DNA of 64,000 nucleotides from Margaritispora aquatica (GCA_007644065.1 VJWN01000033.1:186001-250000); one strand, 5' to 3'; counted from the stretch's first letter, positions 12,905 through 24,605 are shown. The notes: a model not told the origin generated them from the sequence alone. Translations and numbers: made by a program.

Positions 12905-13502
12905 CTTGGTTGTTGTGTGCAGAAACTCGAATGATACTATTTAGAACCGTTGGCTTTGAGAGCTCTCTCGCCGTTGTTGACAACTGGCAATAACTCGTGT
13001 GACGTCAAAGGACAGCCTTTGCGGTCTCAAAGAAAGCGGGAAAAAGTTTCAAGCAGGTGGAAGAAACAAGACAGTCTTTGTTCAAAATGAGGTCAGAGGT
13101 CAATTGAGATAGTGAGATTCAGCATAGCTGTTCCCAACGCCAGGCTGAACAATATTTGGTGATGATGCATCGGCATCCGGAGTAACTATGTCCCGAATGA
13201 GCACGGAGTTACCAAGACAGGCATAGCGTTTCTGTAATTCCGTGCCGAGGACTACAAGGCTGAAAAGGTATGTCTAGAACTGCCAGCCTCAAGTCGATTC
13301 TCCTTCTCTTCAACCACGTCGACGCATGAATTTCTTTCTTCAAATTTTATTCTTTCTCAGGTCAAGAACTAGGCTCTCCGAGTGTTCTCGCGAGATTGTT
13401 ACAAACAAAACTTACTGCTGTCACTAACAGAGTTCAGCATTTTCACTCTTTTCCGGCTGTTATCTTCAATTTCTCCTGCCAAACGAAGATCGACTTGCAA
13501 GA
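12905..13502. other. Divergent promoter region between SEC22 and the orphan gene
   Basis: These 598 bp separate the start of SEC22 (-) from the start of the next gene (+). They hold one clear candidate site (TGACGTCA at 13000-13007) and a pyrimidine-rich run at 13290-13370 before the plus-strand start. Shared control of the two genes is inference. Confidence 0.5.
13000..13007. promoter_or_regulatory. TGACGTCA palindrome, ATF/CREB-type bZIP site
   Basis: A perfect 8-bp TGACGTCA palindrome lies 96 bp upstream of the SEC22 start codon. This is the known full site for ATF/CREB-type bZIP factors. Function here is inference from position. Confidence 0.45.
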
Positions 13503-14840
13503 ATGTCTTCGTCATCCAGTACTCCTGGCGAGTACTGCGTATGCAACTCGAGAGATGCGCAGATTCTTTGTGGTTGCAATTCTCCAATAAGTCTTCAGTG
13601 TTCTTGTCCTGTTCGGCGCTGCCAGCGTTGTCAACTCCTTCTGCCAGACCTGAGAGGCGGAAGGCTTTCATCTCATAGCAACGTCACAGATCGGTAAGTT
13701 TCTAGTCAATTCACATAACACAAAGGCATAGTCTAATCTCTCACTTGTAGCTTCTATCCAGATGTTCCGAGATTGGCACCAATCGTCCAAAGTCAACATG
13801 GTGCCTATGCTTATACCTCCCAAACCTCCAATGCCGCTATTGTAAGTTCGCATCGATTTCATGGAATTTCTACGACGTTATGAAGACCTCCCTTCGATAT
13901 ATCTCGCGTCGACGCGGTTATTTTTTTTGTCCCGTTAAAGTGTACATAGCTTAGCAAAGAAGCTTCGTCACGAGATCACGGGACCAACTCTACAAAAAAG
14001 ATTTCGGCTAACGAACAACAGCATTCTGCCAACCTGAACTCGCAAGATATCAACGCTACCTTTTCTGCAGAAAATCGCGACGAGACAGCTCCTCGAATGG
14101 AATTTCCTGTTTCAGCAATGGCACGTCATTTCCATACAATTGTAACTTCAGAAGCCGCGATCAATCATACAGCACCAATATTCCCCACGATGGTCTTGTC
14201 CCGTGCAGCTCCAATTGATCCACAGGAACGACCACTTCTTTCATCCGGCGCAGAAGATCGTTATGATCCAACTCCATGGAATTCCCCTGCCTCAGTTTCT
14301 AATCCTAGAGGCGCCATTCGAGGAAGTCGAACCTCTCCCGGAACTGAAAATTTTCCATCACGTCGGCGTCGCGGTGGTGGAAAGTCAAACGGTGTGAAGA
14401 AGATCTCGCTAAAAATTAAGACAAAGAAGTCACCTTTCGCGGACTACAATCTCATGGGAAATGATAGATCTGTGCTGTACGACCCCGACAACCGTTCAAA
14501 ACTCCAGGTAAGGAGAACTTCAAATATACTGCAGCCACGGTGTGCTAACCTTGTCCAGGCCCTACTTGATCATCCAGCCGCTCTGGACAAGAAAGCTACG
14601 ACTAATTTGAACAATCTCACAAGCCAGGAAGCTACACACGCTACTACCAAATTTCAGGAAGATGGCCAACGTGGTTTCAATGATAGCGAGTTCGTGGCAG
14701 AGGCTATGGAGGCATCCGAGCTTCGCAGCAAGGGCGAGTTCAAGGAGTTCGAGGACGCAAGATTCGAGGAAGAATGGGCTGACTCAGAGGGAGAGGAGTA
14801 CAGCGATGAAGAACCCAAGAATGATGTCGAGATGGCTTGA
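13503..14840 (+). CDS. Orphan protein with N-terminal Cys-x-Cys pairs and acidic C-terminus
   Basis: Four exons (13503-13693, 13751-13841, 14022-14507, 14559-14840) give 349 residues. All junctions keep frame; the introns are 57, 180 and 51 bp. I do not recognise the family. Residues 12-43 hold eight cysteines arranged as three C-x-C pairs (CVC, CGC, CSC) and one CQRC, which suggests metal binding. The middle is low complexity with a basic patch SRRRRGGGKSNG followed by a conserved-looking KKISLKIKTKKSPFADYNLM. The C-terminus is acidic (EEEWADSEGEEYSDEEPK). The last intron (51 bp) has no stop and a length divisible by three, so it could be retained. The layout, basic then acidic with little order, would suit a nuclear or chromatin-linked protein, but this is only a guess. 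Confidence 0.68.
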
Positions 14841-14931
14841 GAGGTACCCGACGACGAAATGTGGAGTTTTGTATGATGGCGACGCCCCTTCTTGCTGAGA
14901 TACCCATTTGATGTTTTTGTTTCGCGCTATT

Positions 14932-14960
14932 GAGATACCCAGATACCCAGATACCCATTT
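14932..14960. repeat. Short tandem repeat, AGATACCC unit
   Basis: Three contiguous copies of the 8-bp unit AGATACCC lie just downstream of the orphan gene, and a further GAGATACCCAT occurs about 35 bp before them. Confidence 0.75.
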
Positions 14961-15439
14961 TATTTGATTTTCTGCTTTGATTTTAGCGTTAGAAAATATT
15001 AGAGGCTTGTCCCACCAATCCGATCTGGTTGTTGTCGTGAATTTGCAATCTTGACTCACGATGAAATCCCGGTCCAAATCCCGGATCACTCATCATTTAC
15101 CTAACCTACCAAGCAAGACAGAACATACTCATAGAAATAGAAGAACAGTATAGTAATCAACTGAACTATGGCCACTTCGGGATTTGCGCTGACACTTATG
15201 CAGGGTGACAAGGCCGCTCGGGTTGCATCCGTCACAGATTTCTGCGACTGTACGTCTCACGTAGATCTGGCACAGGTTCAATGAGTTGCCTATTCTACCT
15301 ACAATTCTACACAATCCATTTTCTTCCAAGAAAATCAGTATGTCGGCCTCTCGGGCTATGCTCTGAAGGCCGGTGTGTGATAATCGATGTTAGAATTCAA
15401 GCGCTGACATAAACACGCAGAGGTGGTAACACAATGTGC

Positions 15440-15448
15440 TATATAAAG
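15440..15448 (+). promoter_or_regulatory. TATA box of the dienelactone hydrolase gene
   Basis: TATATAAAG sits 120 bp before the start codon at 15568 and is followed by a pyrimidine-rich stretch (CAATCTTATTTCC) suited to transcription start. The start context is AGAAAATGG. Confidence 0.6.
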
Positions 15449-15567
15449 ATCACTTGCATCATGCTCTAGTCAATCTTATTTCCACAAATACCTTTCTCCT
15501 CAACACTTTCCTAGTAATAAATTTTGTTTTCCAGAAGAAGAATACCTGAATCAGAACAACCAAGAAA

Positions 15568-16581
15568 ATGGACGTTACTGTTGTCAGCAAAGCGTGCTGT
15601 ACTCGCCCACCTGTAGTGTTGAGGGGTGGCTATGAGTATACGCCTGTTGGAAAGTATGTTGAGTTTAACGGGATGAACACCTGTGAGTCTCCTCCCTCTA
15701 TCTTAGCTTCCCTGTTATCAAGAACGGCCATGTCTGAATCTGCTTGCGGCACAGCTGATGCTCTACCAGATGTGACCGGTCCTCGCACCGCCAAGCGCGG
15801 TGTCCTCTACATCTATGACATCTTCGGCTTCTACATTCAAACTCTCCGCGGCGCCGACATTCTTGCCACCGGGTTCCCCTCGCGCCCCGACAGAGCTGGG
15901 ACCTTCCAAGTCTTCATGCCAGACTTCTTCGCCGGAGGTCCCGCGGATCTCAACGACTTTCCAGCCAAGATCCCCTCGCAAGCGGCACGCATCTCGGCTT
16001 TCTTCGAAGGCCCCGCCAATCCGGCGAAGAATCTTGAGAAAGTCGCGCCGCTTATGGAGGCGATCAAGAAGGCACACCCTGAGATCGAGGAGTGGGCTGT
16101 GCTGGGGACGTGTTGGGGCGCGAAGCTCGCGGCACTTTTGAGTAGGGAGGGTACGCTATTTAAGGTGGCGGGACATGCACACCCGAGTCTGGTAGAGTTT
16201 GCAGATGCGGGGAAAGTCGTGATTCCTACTGTCGTCTTGCCGAGTGTGGATGAAGTTCCCGAGGTGAGTTCACGCCCTTGGTCTGAAGGGGTACTTACTG
16301 GTATTGAGAATTTTCGCTGATGCCTGCGATTGGTTGTAGGTTATTGATCCTTGGATTGCTGCTCTGAAGACTGTTTCTGTCAAGAGCTACTCGGAAGTTT
16401 TCTATGATCAACCGCATGGATGGATGACTTCTCGGTGAGCAGATTCCTTTTCTGCTTCAAGATTGCTAGTAGCTAATGTGTTCTCTCCAGAGCGGACTTC
16501 GAGAATCAACATGCCTTTGAAGAGTACTTGCGTGGTTATAGAATTATGCGCGAATATTTTGCCCAGTACATGTACGATTGA
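15568..16581 (+). CDS. Dienelactone hydrolase family protein
   Basis: Four exons (15568-15682, 15755-16263, 16340-16434, 16491-16581) give 269 residues. Alpha/beta hydrolases of this family open dienelactones or related esters with a Cys-Asp-His triad. The nucleophile cysteine sits in GTCWGAK near residue 157, the strand before it is IEEWAVLG, and the histidine is in HGWMTSRADF near residue 233. An early VLYIYDIFGFY matches the family's conserved region after strand 1. A short cysteine-rich head (KACCTRPPVV) precedes the domain, as in many fungal members. The first intron (72 bp) is free of stops and divisible by three, so retention would add 24 residues. The natural substrate is unknown; aromatic breakdown is only one possibility. 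No signal peptide is seen, so it is probably cytosolic. Confidence 0.9.
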
Positions 16582-16877
16582 CATACAGCAGAAACATGTA
16601 TAAACGTTGAAGTTCATGATGAAGGAAACCTGGTCTCTTAGGTCTCTTTTCAATACCTGCCATCCAATCATATTACAAGTATCGAACATCCTGGTTCAGA
16701 ATGCATGCATATGCAACATTGACCCCGTGATTTCCAATTATATGATTCAGTCAGCCTACCTCAGCGTTTGACGTCTTCGTGCCCTTGAAAGCGTACCGTT
16801 ATACTTGGGTACACATCGTGGGTCAAACATATTGCTCGGATTATATTTTTCGTCGTTTGCGATCGACTCAACTGATC

Positions 16878-19612
16878 ATGTTAGAGGAGAATATTGCAAC
16901 TGATGTCGTGTCCAACTCAACATGGCCGACCAGGCAGCTACCCATCCAGATACCTGCAACTACCATAAAGAATTCTTTGCAAGATGAGGGTGCAAATTCA
17001 AATCTGCTCCATGGTGCGGACGCAGACGAAGATGCCGAAAATTCTAGTGATCGAGACCATGACCCAGGCGTATCAAAGCGCAGCTACTGCTCCACGGATC
17101 TATGTCAGAAGTGCCACGAAATGTTCCGTTCGTGGCCATCATTGCTCGAAAGAATGTTTGCAGAGCCAGATTTTCCCATCAGGAAAACTGGACCAGACAG
17201 CTACTACTCGCCTGGAGGCGCCTACAAAATTCCTTTCTGGGAGACAATATCGCTACTAGAGACATCCGCAAAGCAGGGTTGCCATCTATGCGTCCAATTA
17301 GTCCACCAATTTCAGAAAATGGGGTTGGGATGGAGGAATCGATTTTCTGACCACAGTATAAAGCTGGGACCCGAGGAGACAGAATATCTTGATCTTAAGC
17401 TCTTCTGGTCAGGAGAGGTGCATGGGATCTTGCGAGGCGGTAAGAGGGGATTGGATATTTTCGAAACTGCCAGTGAGGCTGAGAGGAAGTCTACTAGATC
17501 CTTCAAGCACCTGTCACTTTCAACATACCTCAAGCCAGCGGGTGATGAGCGTACTTTCCAACGAGCAAGCGTATATTTCACTCACGCAGAAGTCTATAGT
17601 AGGTTCCATCTTTATGTACCATAGAGTGTAAACACGATGACTGAAATGCGTTCGTAGGCGAGGATACAATGCTACCCAGTGATACGGCAAACGAATCATG
17701 CTTCCTGCAAGCCGAGAGATGGCTGACTAAATGTCGGAATTTACATCACTGCGTGTCGGTCTCAAGCTCTCAGATCATCCCTACAAGACTAATTGCTGTG
17801 GATGGCAAATCCCCTAGGTTGATTTTATCATCTTCACTCACAGAAAGCATTGAATATGCTACATTGAGCCACTGTTGGGGAAAACTCAATATTCTGAAGC
17901 TTCAAAAAGGCAATCTCAGCTTACTTCAAGCTCAAATTCCATGGGAGAAGCTGTGCAAAACATTTCAAGACGCTTGTGTCGCAACTGAAAGACTCGGCCT
18001 GAAATATATTTGGATTGACTCACTATGCATCATCCAAGACTGCGAGAAAGATTGGATCATTGAGTCAAGCTTGATGAGTACTGTGTACGGTAACTCATCA
18101 CTCAATATTGCAGCATCAAAAGCACATGATGGTTCCGAGGGCCTCTTCTCGCACCGTGAGTCAAAAGCCATCCAACCGGTCTATTTATCTCTACCACAGT
18201 ACAGTTTCAACCAGCCGAACTCAATGACAAATTCTCATGGCAAGTCCGAAAGCAGTGTATTAAGTGAACACACACTTGTAAGGGTTCAAAATCAGGACTT
18301 TGACGTGTCGAAGATATCATACAAGTTGAGCAAGCCACACTTGACAGCAGAATCTCAAGTCAATCTCGAAAACAGCATGACACAAAGTTTGGAACTCATC
18401 AGGGTTCAGGACCAGAAGTTCAGTTTGTCTCGGACAATGCAACGCGAGGAAACTATGATTGAGACCCCGCTTGGACAACGGGCATGGGCTATGCAGTAAT
18501 TATATTATTCGTATTGGAATCTCTCAGCGCTGATACCAGTTACTAGAGAACGCTTCCTCGCGCCAAGAACTCTCTTCTACTCAACGCAAATGGCTTGGGT
18601 ATGTGGTGGACTGAAGTTTGAAAACGGATTCGACGAGGGCCGGAATTTCTGCTGTGAGGCATTTCCAGACCGTCTGCCTGCGACATTTGCCCAGTGGGCG
18701 CATATAGTCTACGATGATGACGACGATGACGAGCACTGGATGAAAGTGATCCAAGAGTATACCAGTTGTGAGCTTACTTACTACAGCGACAAATTGGTAG
18801 CCATTAGTGGGATTGCCAGGAAACTACAAGAACGATATCGTGATGAGTATCTTGTTGGAATATGGAAATCACATTTACCACGACAACTGTTGTGGCGTCC
18901 TTACAATTCATCTCCGGTTGTGAAACGGCCGTTGAACACAGGAGATAGAATGATCAACCCCCCTTCGTGGTCCTGGGCTACTTATGACCAAAAGGTGGGC
19001 TACGATAGGAATCACTACGATCCTGGAACGGACATATTGCTCAAAATTATTGATGTGAACGTTGTACCGACTGGTCCTGATATTTATGGGGATATTAAGT
19101 CTGGAGAACTGCATGTTCAGTCCCCTTGGCTCATACCATTCACAATAAACGAGAAACTTGTCCAGGTCGACATCATGATTGATCTCGCCACCGGAACATC
19201 CATACATCGGCGCAGTGGAGCCACAGACACACTAGACCCACGAGAATTCCCTACTGGGTTTGCTTTCAGGTTTTCAAGCAATAGTACAGAAATACTAGTT
19301 GGGAAGTTGTTTTTGCTAGGTGGAGCTTTCAGGAATACCTTCAACGAGAGGAATGCTGGAGATGAGTTCGAGGAGCATGCTTTGTTCGATGGCTTGGTCA
19401 TCAAAGCTACTGGGAAGAGACAGGGCGAGTATGAAAGAGTTGCATATTTTAGCATGGTGTCCTTCAGATACATGGTTGATGGAGCTGTGTCAGAGATGGA
19501 GAGAGTTATGAGTTTCCTTCAAGAAGATACCACAGCTGCGCCAAGCGACTACATTGGTGAGCCGCAGGTAGATGAGAAAGATCGTAAGATGTATGGTGTC
19601 ATATTGGTCTAG
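16878..19612 (+). CDS. HET-domain protein (heterokaryon incompatibility type)
   Basis: Three exons (16878-17598, 17658-18495, 18547-19612) give 874 residues. The frame opens further upstream, but only with GTG, so ATG 16878 is chosen. A cysteine-rich N-terminal part (LCQKCHEMF, then GCHLCVQL) precedes the HET domain, as is usual in this family. The HET core shows IEYATLSHCWG and, about 60 residues on, LGLKYIWIDSLCIIQD, the two hallmark motifs. After the domain comes RAWAMQERFLAPRTLFYSTQMAW, which spans the 51-bp second intron, and a long C-terminal region ending with PPSWSWATYD, also common to these proteins. HET domains trigger cell death on contact between unlike fungal strains in known cases; most members have no tested role. 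No partner NLR gene is next to it in this window. Confidence 0.9.
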
Positions 19613-20154
19613 AGTTGATCTGAAATCTTGGCTGTTGTTACAAGAGAATCTGGAGTTAGGTCTTGCTCGAGGCGAAGGCCTCGCTAGAGTGGTAATAGGA
19701 TTTCCAGGTGAGCGAGGTGAGGCGAGAGTGATTAGCGCCTGGAATTGACGACGATCTTATTGACCGACTTTGAGACGCAAGGAAACAAAGTTGTGTTTAG
19801 CTACTCGCACTTTCGAATGCTGTTATAAATCGAGATGCAAACCCTTTGGATAGTCGTGGATGGCGGGAATGAAAACCATATACTCAGCATTTCAAGAATA
19901 ATCATTTGGCTTCCATAAATATTATCTAAAGTTTATTCTGAAAGCAAACCATTACCATTTCCAATCTTTCTCTTCACTTCCATTGTCATCAACATGGCTT
20001 TATCACGTGACTATACGATTCTCCACCTTCACTCTCACCTGAGTATTCTCAAATTTCAGACATCAATTTCTCATAACAAACGCAACCTACCACACCCTAT
20101 TCTACAACTTAGTGGAGAGCAAGCGACTAACCCATACAACATCGAAACATAACT
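19613..20154. other. Intergenic region, 542 bp
   Basis: This separates the 3' end of the HET gene from the start of the DUF952 gene. A short stretch at 19665-19735 has recurring GGCGA and GAGCGAGG words. No gene is supported. Confidence 0.4.
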
Positions 20155-20643
20155 ATGACACCACCTCCATCCACCAGCCCACAATCACCCCCCTCTCCCT
20201 CTTCCTCCCCCTCACCCCCACCAAAATACATCTACAAGATCATCCCCTCGGCCGCCGCACCCCCGGATCCGCTCCCACCCAACCTTCCACTCTCCGCCCT
20301 CGATGCCAACGACGGGTTCATCCACCTCAGTACCTCGTTCCAGATATTGCGGACGCTGCGGCTATTCTTCTCCTCCGAGGCTGATGCGACGGTGTATATT
20401 TTGAGGATCGAGCTCGAGAAAGTGCGGCCTTGGGTGAGGTGGGAGGATGTCAATGGAAAGGGGCCTATTGGGGAGTGGAATGTACAGGAGGAGAAAGGCT
20501 ATTTCCCACATGTTTATGGGAATGGTGAAGATGGGGGATTGAGGCTGGGAAGTGAAGAGGTTGAGAGTGTGGGTGTTTGGGTTAGAGAGGGTGGGGAGTG
20601 GAGTGCCAAGGGGTGGCCGTTTGAGGGGGATGTGCCTGTGTAG
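20155..20643 (+). CDS. DUF952 domain protein
   Basis: One exon encodes 162 residues. After a Pro/Ser-rich head of about 22 residues comes the DUF952 domain: YIYKIIPSAA, then LDANDGFIHLSTSFQ with the family's DGFIHLS signature, then VRPWVRWEDVN and FPHVYG. The family is widespread in bacteria and fungi and has no proven function. Nothing here marks it for membrane insertion or export. The gene points toward the convergent beta-glucosidase. Confidence 0.88.
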   Translation: MTPPPSTSPQSPPSPSSSPSPPPKYIYKIIPSAAAPPDPLPPNLPLSALDANDGFIHLSTSFQILRTLRLFFSSEADATVYILRIELEKVRPWVRWEDVNGKGPIGEWNVQEEKGYFPHVYGNGEDGGLRLGSEEVESVGVWVREGGEWSAKGWPFEGDVPV

Positions 20644-21250
20644 GTCTGATCTAGCGGGCTTTGCTTACTTGTGGAGTGAATGGGTGAAGAATTGAAGGCT
20701 GTTGAGTCGAAGATGGCCTTGTGATGGGTCACGAAGGAGCTTGGCCGTTGTGATTGACCTCCTGGGCTTTGGGTACTGGGTGTTTGTGTCTAGGGAGGAC
20801 TTTGGACTCGTGTCTAATGGGAGACTCTTTCAATCTGACATCTTCCTCGACCAAGATCATCTCGTTTATCCTCGGGATAATTACAAAACAAATATAAGTT
20901 CCCGATTATGTTCTTCCAATAAGCTTTACTTACCAATTCTAATGGATTGAATGGCATGAAAAGCCTCTATATTCCCTCTAAATTCGGCTAGCTTTGCAAG
21001 AGATTGCGATGGCGATGGGATTAGATTCGTGCTTCTTTGCTGCTTTGAGCGATGACGGAAGTGAAGGAGAGGAATAGGTTCAGAGAGGTAAAGAATTATA
21101 CACAAAATAGAGACTGAGAAATTCAACAAGGAGATTACTATGAAGATATTAATCAATTCGCATATTTATAACAAATAAATCATTAATTCATTACTCGTAA
21201 TTACCAATTCATCGAATCCCTCTCATACGTATTACCACAAATGAGCTAAC
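20644..21250. other. Convergent intergenic region, 607 bp
   Basis: This holds the 3' ends of two converging genes, DUF952 (+) and GH3 (-). The second half is AT-rich (around 21150-21230), as expected for polyadenylation regions. No gene is supported. Confidence 0.45.
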
Positions 21251-23849
21251 TCAAAGCTTCAACGTGCCATTAAGCTTCAAATCCCTCGATGAGCTGCCTA
21301 CAAACACATTGTAAGCTGTACCAAGCGTCAACTTCCACTTCTGCGCCTCCGCGTCCCAAACACTCAGATCTCTCCTCTTGAGTGGAAACTCCACAGCCAC
21401 AGTCTGATTAGGCTTAAGCATGACTTTCTCGAAGCCTCTCAACTGTCTCACTGGCTGTCCAGCAACTGGAATTCCAATGTACAGCTGCCCGACTTCCTGG
21501 GCAGCGACGGAGCCGGTGTTGGTGATGTTCGCGCTGACGTACGCGATGGTGTCCCAGAGATCGGCTTGTCCTCCTGGCACGATGGCGCCTGTTGGGTAGG
21601 CGGAGAGGTTCTGGGCGCTGCTTTCGATTGAGAGGCCGGAGAAGGAGAATGTGCTGTAAGACAGGCCGAAACCAAATTCGAAGCGAGGCTCAATTCCAGA
21701 CTCATCAAAAGCACGATAATCAATGAAGATGCCCTCATCAAAGTCATCCTGTGGGAATTTGTAGAAAGTGTTATTTGGTCCAAGGTCAGCGATAGGGTTG
21801 AGGATCTTGCCGTAATCCGTCTCGTTCTTTGCAACGGTGTAAGGAAGCTTGCCACTGGGCGAGACATCACCGTAAAGAAGCTGGGTGAGCGCTGCACCGG
21901 AGTCTTGACCTGGGAGATGGGCAAATATAACTGCGGTGACGTTAGGGTTCTCGATCCATTGGTCGACGAGCCTGACGCCTGCGTTGTGGATCACAACGAT
22001 AGTATTGTTGTGCTGAGCAGCGATGTTGGTGACTAGTGCGTCTGAGAAATCGTCGCGCAGAGCAGGACGATCGATACCTTCTCCTGCGAGGGCGTTGATG
22101 AATACGATTGCTGCGTCGCTCTCGCCGTGGACCATTGCCGTGGCGTTGATGTTGCGGAAATCCCAGTACAGCTGAGTATCCTCCCTGATGGCGCGCTCTT
22201 GAATAGCGTTGAATGGAGCTGAGATGTAAGATGCTGACGTTGCACCACTTCCTCCGCCAGTGATAAGTGTGCCGTTTGGTGCGATGGGGCTGACCGCTTC
22301 GCAGGAAGCGAACGAAGTACCGCCGAAGCCACAGATGAAGGCGCGGGCACTGCTTGATTGAAGTCCGAATGACCAGTCTCTGCTACCAGGAGTGTTGAAC
22401 TCAGGCACCACGGCGTCGTAACCGAATAAGGACAGAGCTCTTGGTTTGCGAAGAGGGAGAGCACCGTTGACATTCTTCACCAAGACGTGGCCTTCGAGCG
22501 CAGATTGGAATAAGACTGGCTTGGCCTCTGGAACGCGCGCATCAACAAGCTTGTGAGGCTTAAGGAGATCGGCTGGCATGCCCACTCCTAGAGATGGATA
22601 CTCAGCCGAATCTTGGTCCATCAAGTACCACGACGCCATGACTCTGGTGGCCATGTCTGTGAGTCGACTTTCGGGTACAGATCCATTGCTGACAGACTGA
22701 GTAAGGTTGCCTGCCCAGTATTTGAGACCACTTGGCATGACCTAGATCGATTAGTTAGTTATGTATATTATGGGGGGAGTTCATCGTCCATAGCTAAGCG
22801 AAAATGAGATAAAGGAGAGGCTTACCATATCTAACCCAGCAAGTGCAGAGCCAACACCAGAGTGCTGAGCGCCCCAATCCGACACGACCAACCCAGGAAA
22901 ACCCAATTCTCCCTTCAAGATACCATTCAAGTTCTTGCTGTTCTGGCATCCATAGCTGTTATTGATTCTGTTGTATGTGCACATGACTGCAGCCGAACCA
23001 GCTCTAATGGCATCGTAAAATGGCCAAAGGTATAATTCGTGAAGAGTGGTGTCGTCCATGTTAGAGGAAGAAGAAAGAATATCAACGCCGTTATCGTCAA
23101 TTTGTGGATTACGAGCAAGTTCTTGCTCGTTGCCGATGAAGTGCTTAGTACATGATATAACACCTTGATTCTGGATGCCTTCGACTGAAATGCCAGCAAG
23201 GATGCCGGAAAGGTAGGGATCGTTGCTGAAGCCTTCCCAGTTGCGACCTCCTCTTGCAATTCTACCTAGTGGTCCAACCACTGTCCTGATATTAGAACTT
23301 TGGAAGACTTTAAATACCAAGATAAGACTTACTAGGAGGGCCAAGAGCCATGTTAACGCCTTTCCTTCGGAACTCGCCACCAAGTTGGTAAGCCCGTTGA
23401 TATGTGAGGTTTTTGTTCCAGCTGCAATAAAATTTAGTGACAGATCTCAAAGCTTGAAGAAGCCATTCTTACCTAGCACCATCATGAATTCCGCTTGAGT
23501 AACCATTGACAAGATCTGTCCCCCGTACTCCATTGCCAGCATCCGCCAAACACAGACCTGGGAAGTTCATACGTGGGATACTAGGAATGTTGCCACCGCA
23601 TCCATTGGAACTGTTGGTGATGCCACCAGTAAGACTTGTCTTCTCTTCCAAAGTGAGCTGTGCTACAAAAGCCTGCGCCTTTGCAATCGCTTCACCCCAT
23701 GCTCCGGATCCAGAAGTCTGAGGCGTAGGGTAAACAGCCTCGCTTTGCCCATAGAAATAGCTATCTTCTAGCACTGCAGCCTGTCCATTGGCTCCTTGAA
23801 AGAACACAATAGCTGCCGCCAAGACTTTGAGTACAGGTAGAGGAAGCAT
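21251..23849 (-). CDS. Secreted beta-glucosidase, glycoside hydrolase family 3
   Basis: Four exons (23473-23849, 23333-23421, 22826-23280, 21251-22741) give 803 residues, normal for fungal GH3 enzymes with a C-terminal fibronectin-III-like domain. A signal peptide (residues 1-23, ending at GANGQ) fits secretion. The (beta/alpha)8 domain shows [15 protein letters not shown], then [13 protein letters not shown] and [11 protein letters not shown]. The nucleophile aspartate lies in [11 protein letters not shown] near residue 289. The second domain and FnIII region end with VGQLYIGIP and [14 protein letters not shown]. It should release glucose from cellobiose or other beta-glucosides. The introns are 51, 52 and 84 bp. 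The upstream region has a TATA box and two CreA-type words, which fit carbon repression. Confidence 0.95.
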
Positions 23850-23913
23850 TTTAAAGTGTAGTGAGGAGATGGTGACTGAGAGCTTGAGGCAGCTTTTAGA
23901 CGATGCATAGCAG

Positions 23914-23922
23914 CCTTTTATA
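23914..23922 (-). promoter_or_regulatory. TATA box of the GH3 beta-glucosidase gene
   Basis: On the minus strand this reads TATAAAAGG, about 65-75 bp upstream of the start codon at 23849. That spacing allows a short leader. Confidence 0.5.
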
Positions 23923-24202
23923 TGCAATCTTCATCTTCTCTCAGTAGATCGTCCCTCCACTTCTCGGATTTGACATCCACTTTCAACCATCTTGAAAATT
24001 CTTGGAATAACCTCATCTCTGCACGCCAGCTGATGTTCATGCGTATTCACTGAACCGCAAAAGGGCCGTTTCCTCGCCTAGCTCCCAGTAACTTGGTCGA
24101 CAGGATCCTCTTTTCTTGGTCAGATTATTAAGAATGGTATAGCAAACGTGTTTGTTGTAAAGCCAAGTATTGTAAGTGCAGATGTTGAGAGGTTGCCGAG
24201 AT

Positions 24203-24222
24203 GCGGAGACCCCAGGGCGGGG
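24203..24222. promoter_or_regulatory. Pair of CreA-type sites (SYGGRG)
   Basis: GCGGAG (24203-24208) and GCGGGG (24217-24222) both match the known SYGGRG consensus of the carbon-repression factor CreA. They lie about 355-375 bp upstream of the GH3 start. Paired sites at close range are typical of functional CreA targets; function here is inference. Confidence 0.4.
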
Positions 24223-24582
24223 CGGGATGCGGGAAAACATCGGCATCGGCATCGGCTATATCAAACGAGGGTGGAAGCATCATCCAGGACTGAACGAAAT
24301 AACTCACATATTGTGAGATTAAGGTTTGGAGATGATGGCTTAGCTTTTCGGCGCGGTTCTGTCTGATCATCTCATGAACCTCAATAGCTGCGAACACGAA
24401 AATATGATTTGAGAAACAGAAGAATCGATTAGTGTACAAGGCGTACACCCTCAGAGGGAACAGCAAACAAAAGAACAAAGACAATACATTCTCAACGAGA
24501 GTATACTCTAGAAGCTCAATACACAAGAGTCTGCTGTCAAATATCCAGATTGGCGCATCAAAGCAACTTGCGGAGGCTGGGA

Positions 24583-24605
24583 ACTTCTCCATGCTATGGA
24601 GAAGT
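24583..24605. repeat. Perfect hairpin, 10-bp arms, 3-nt loop
   Basis: The left arm ACTTCTCCAT and the right arm ATGGAGAAGT are exact reverse complements around GCT. No T-run follows, and no gene end is next to it. Confidence 0.7.

Larger units (their letters stand above)
14841..15567. other. Intergenic region with short tandem repeat and TATA box
   Basis: This lies between two plus-strand genes. It holds the tandem AGATACCC repeat at 14932-14960 and, near its right end, the TATA box and pyrimidine-rich leader of the next gene. No gene is supported. Confidence 0.5.

Noticed and set aside
16878..19612. Allorecognition locus built on the HET-domain gene
   Set aside because: No NLR, lipase, SNARE partner or second HET gene is adjacent. 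SEC22 is nearby, but it is a housekeeping SNARE 4 kb away with unrelated genes between.
24128..24592. 154-codon minus-strand frame with a hydrophobic stretch
   Set aside because: It overlaps the likely GH3 promoter, has no recognisable family and a composition unlike the real genes here.
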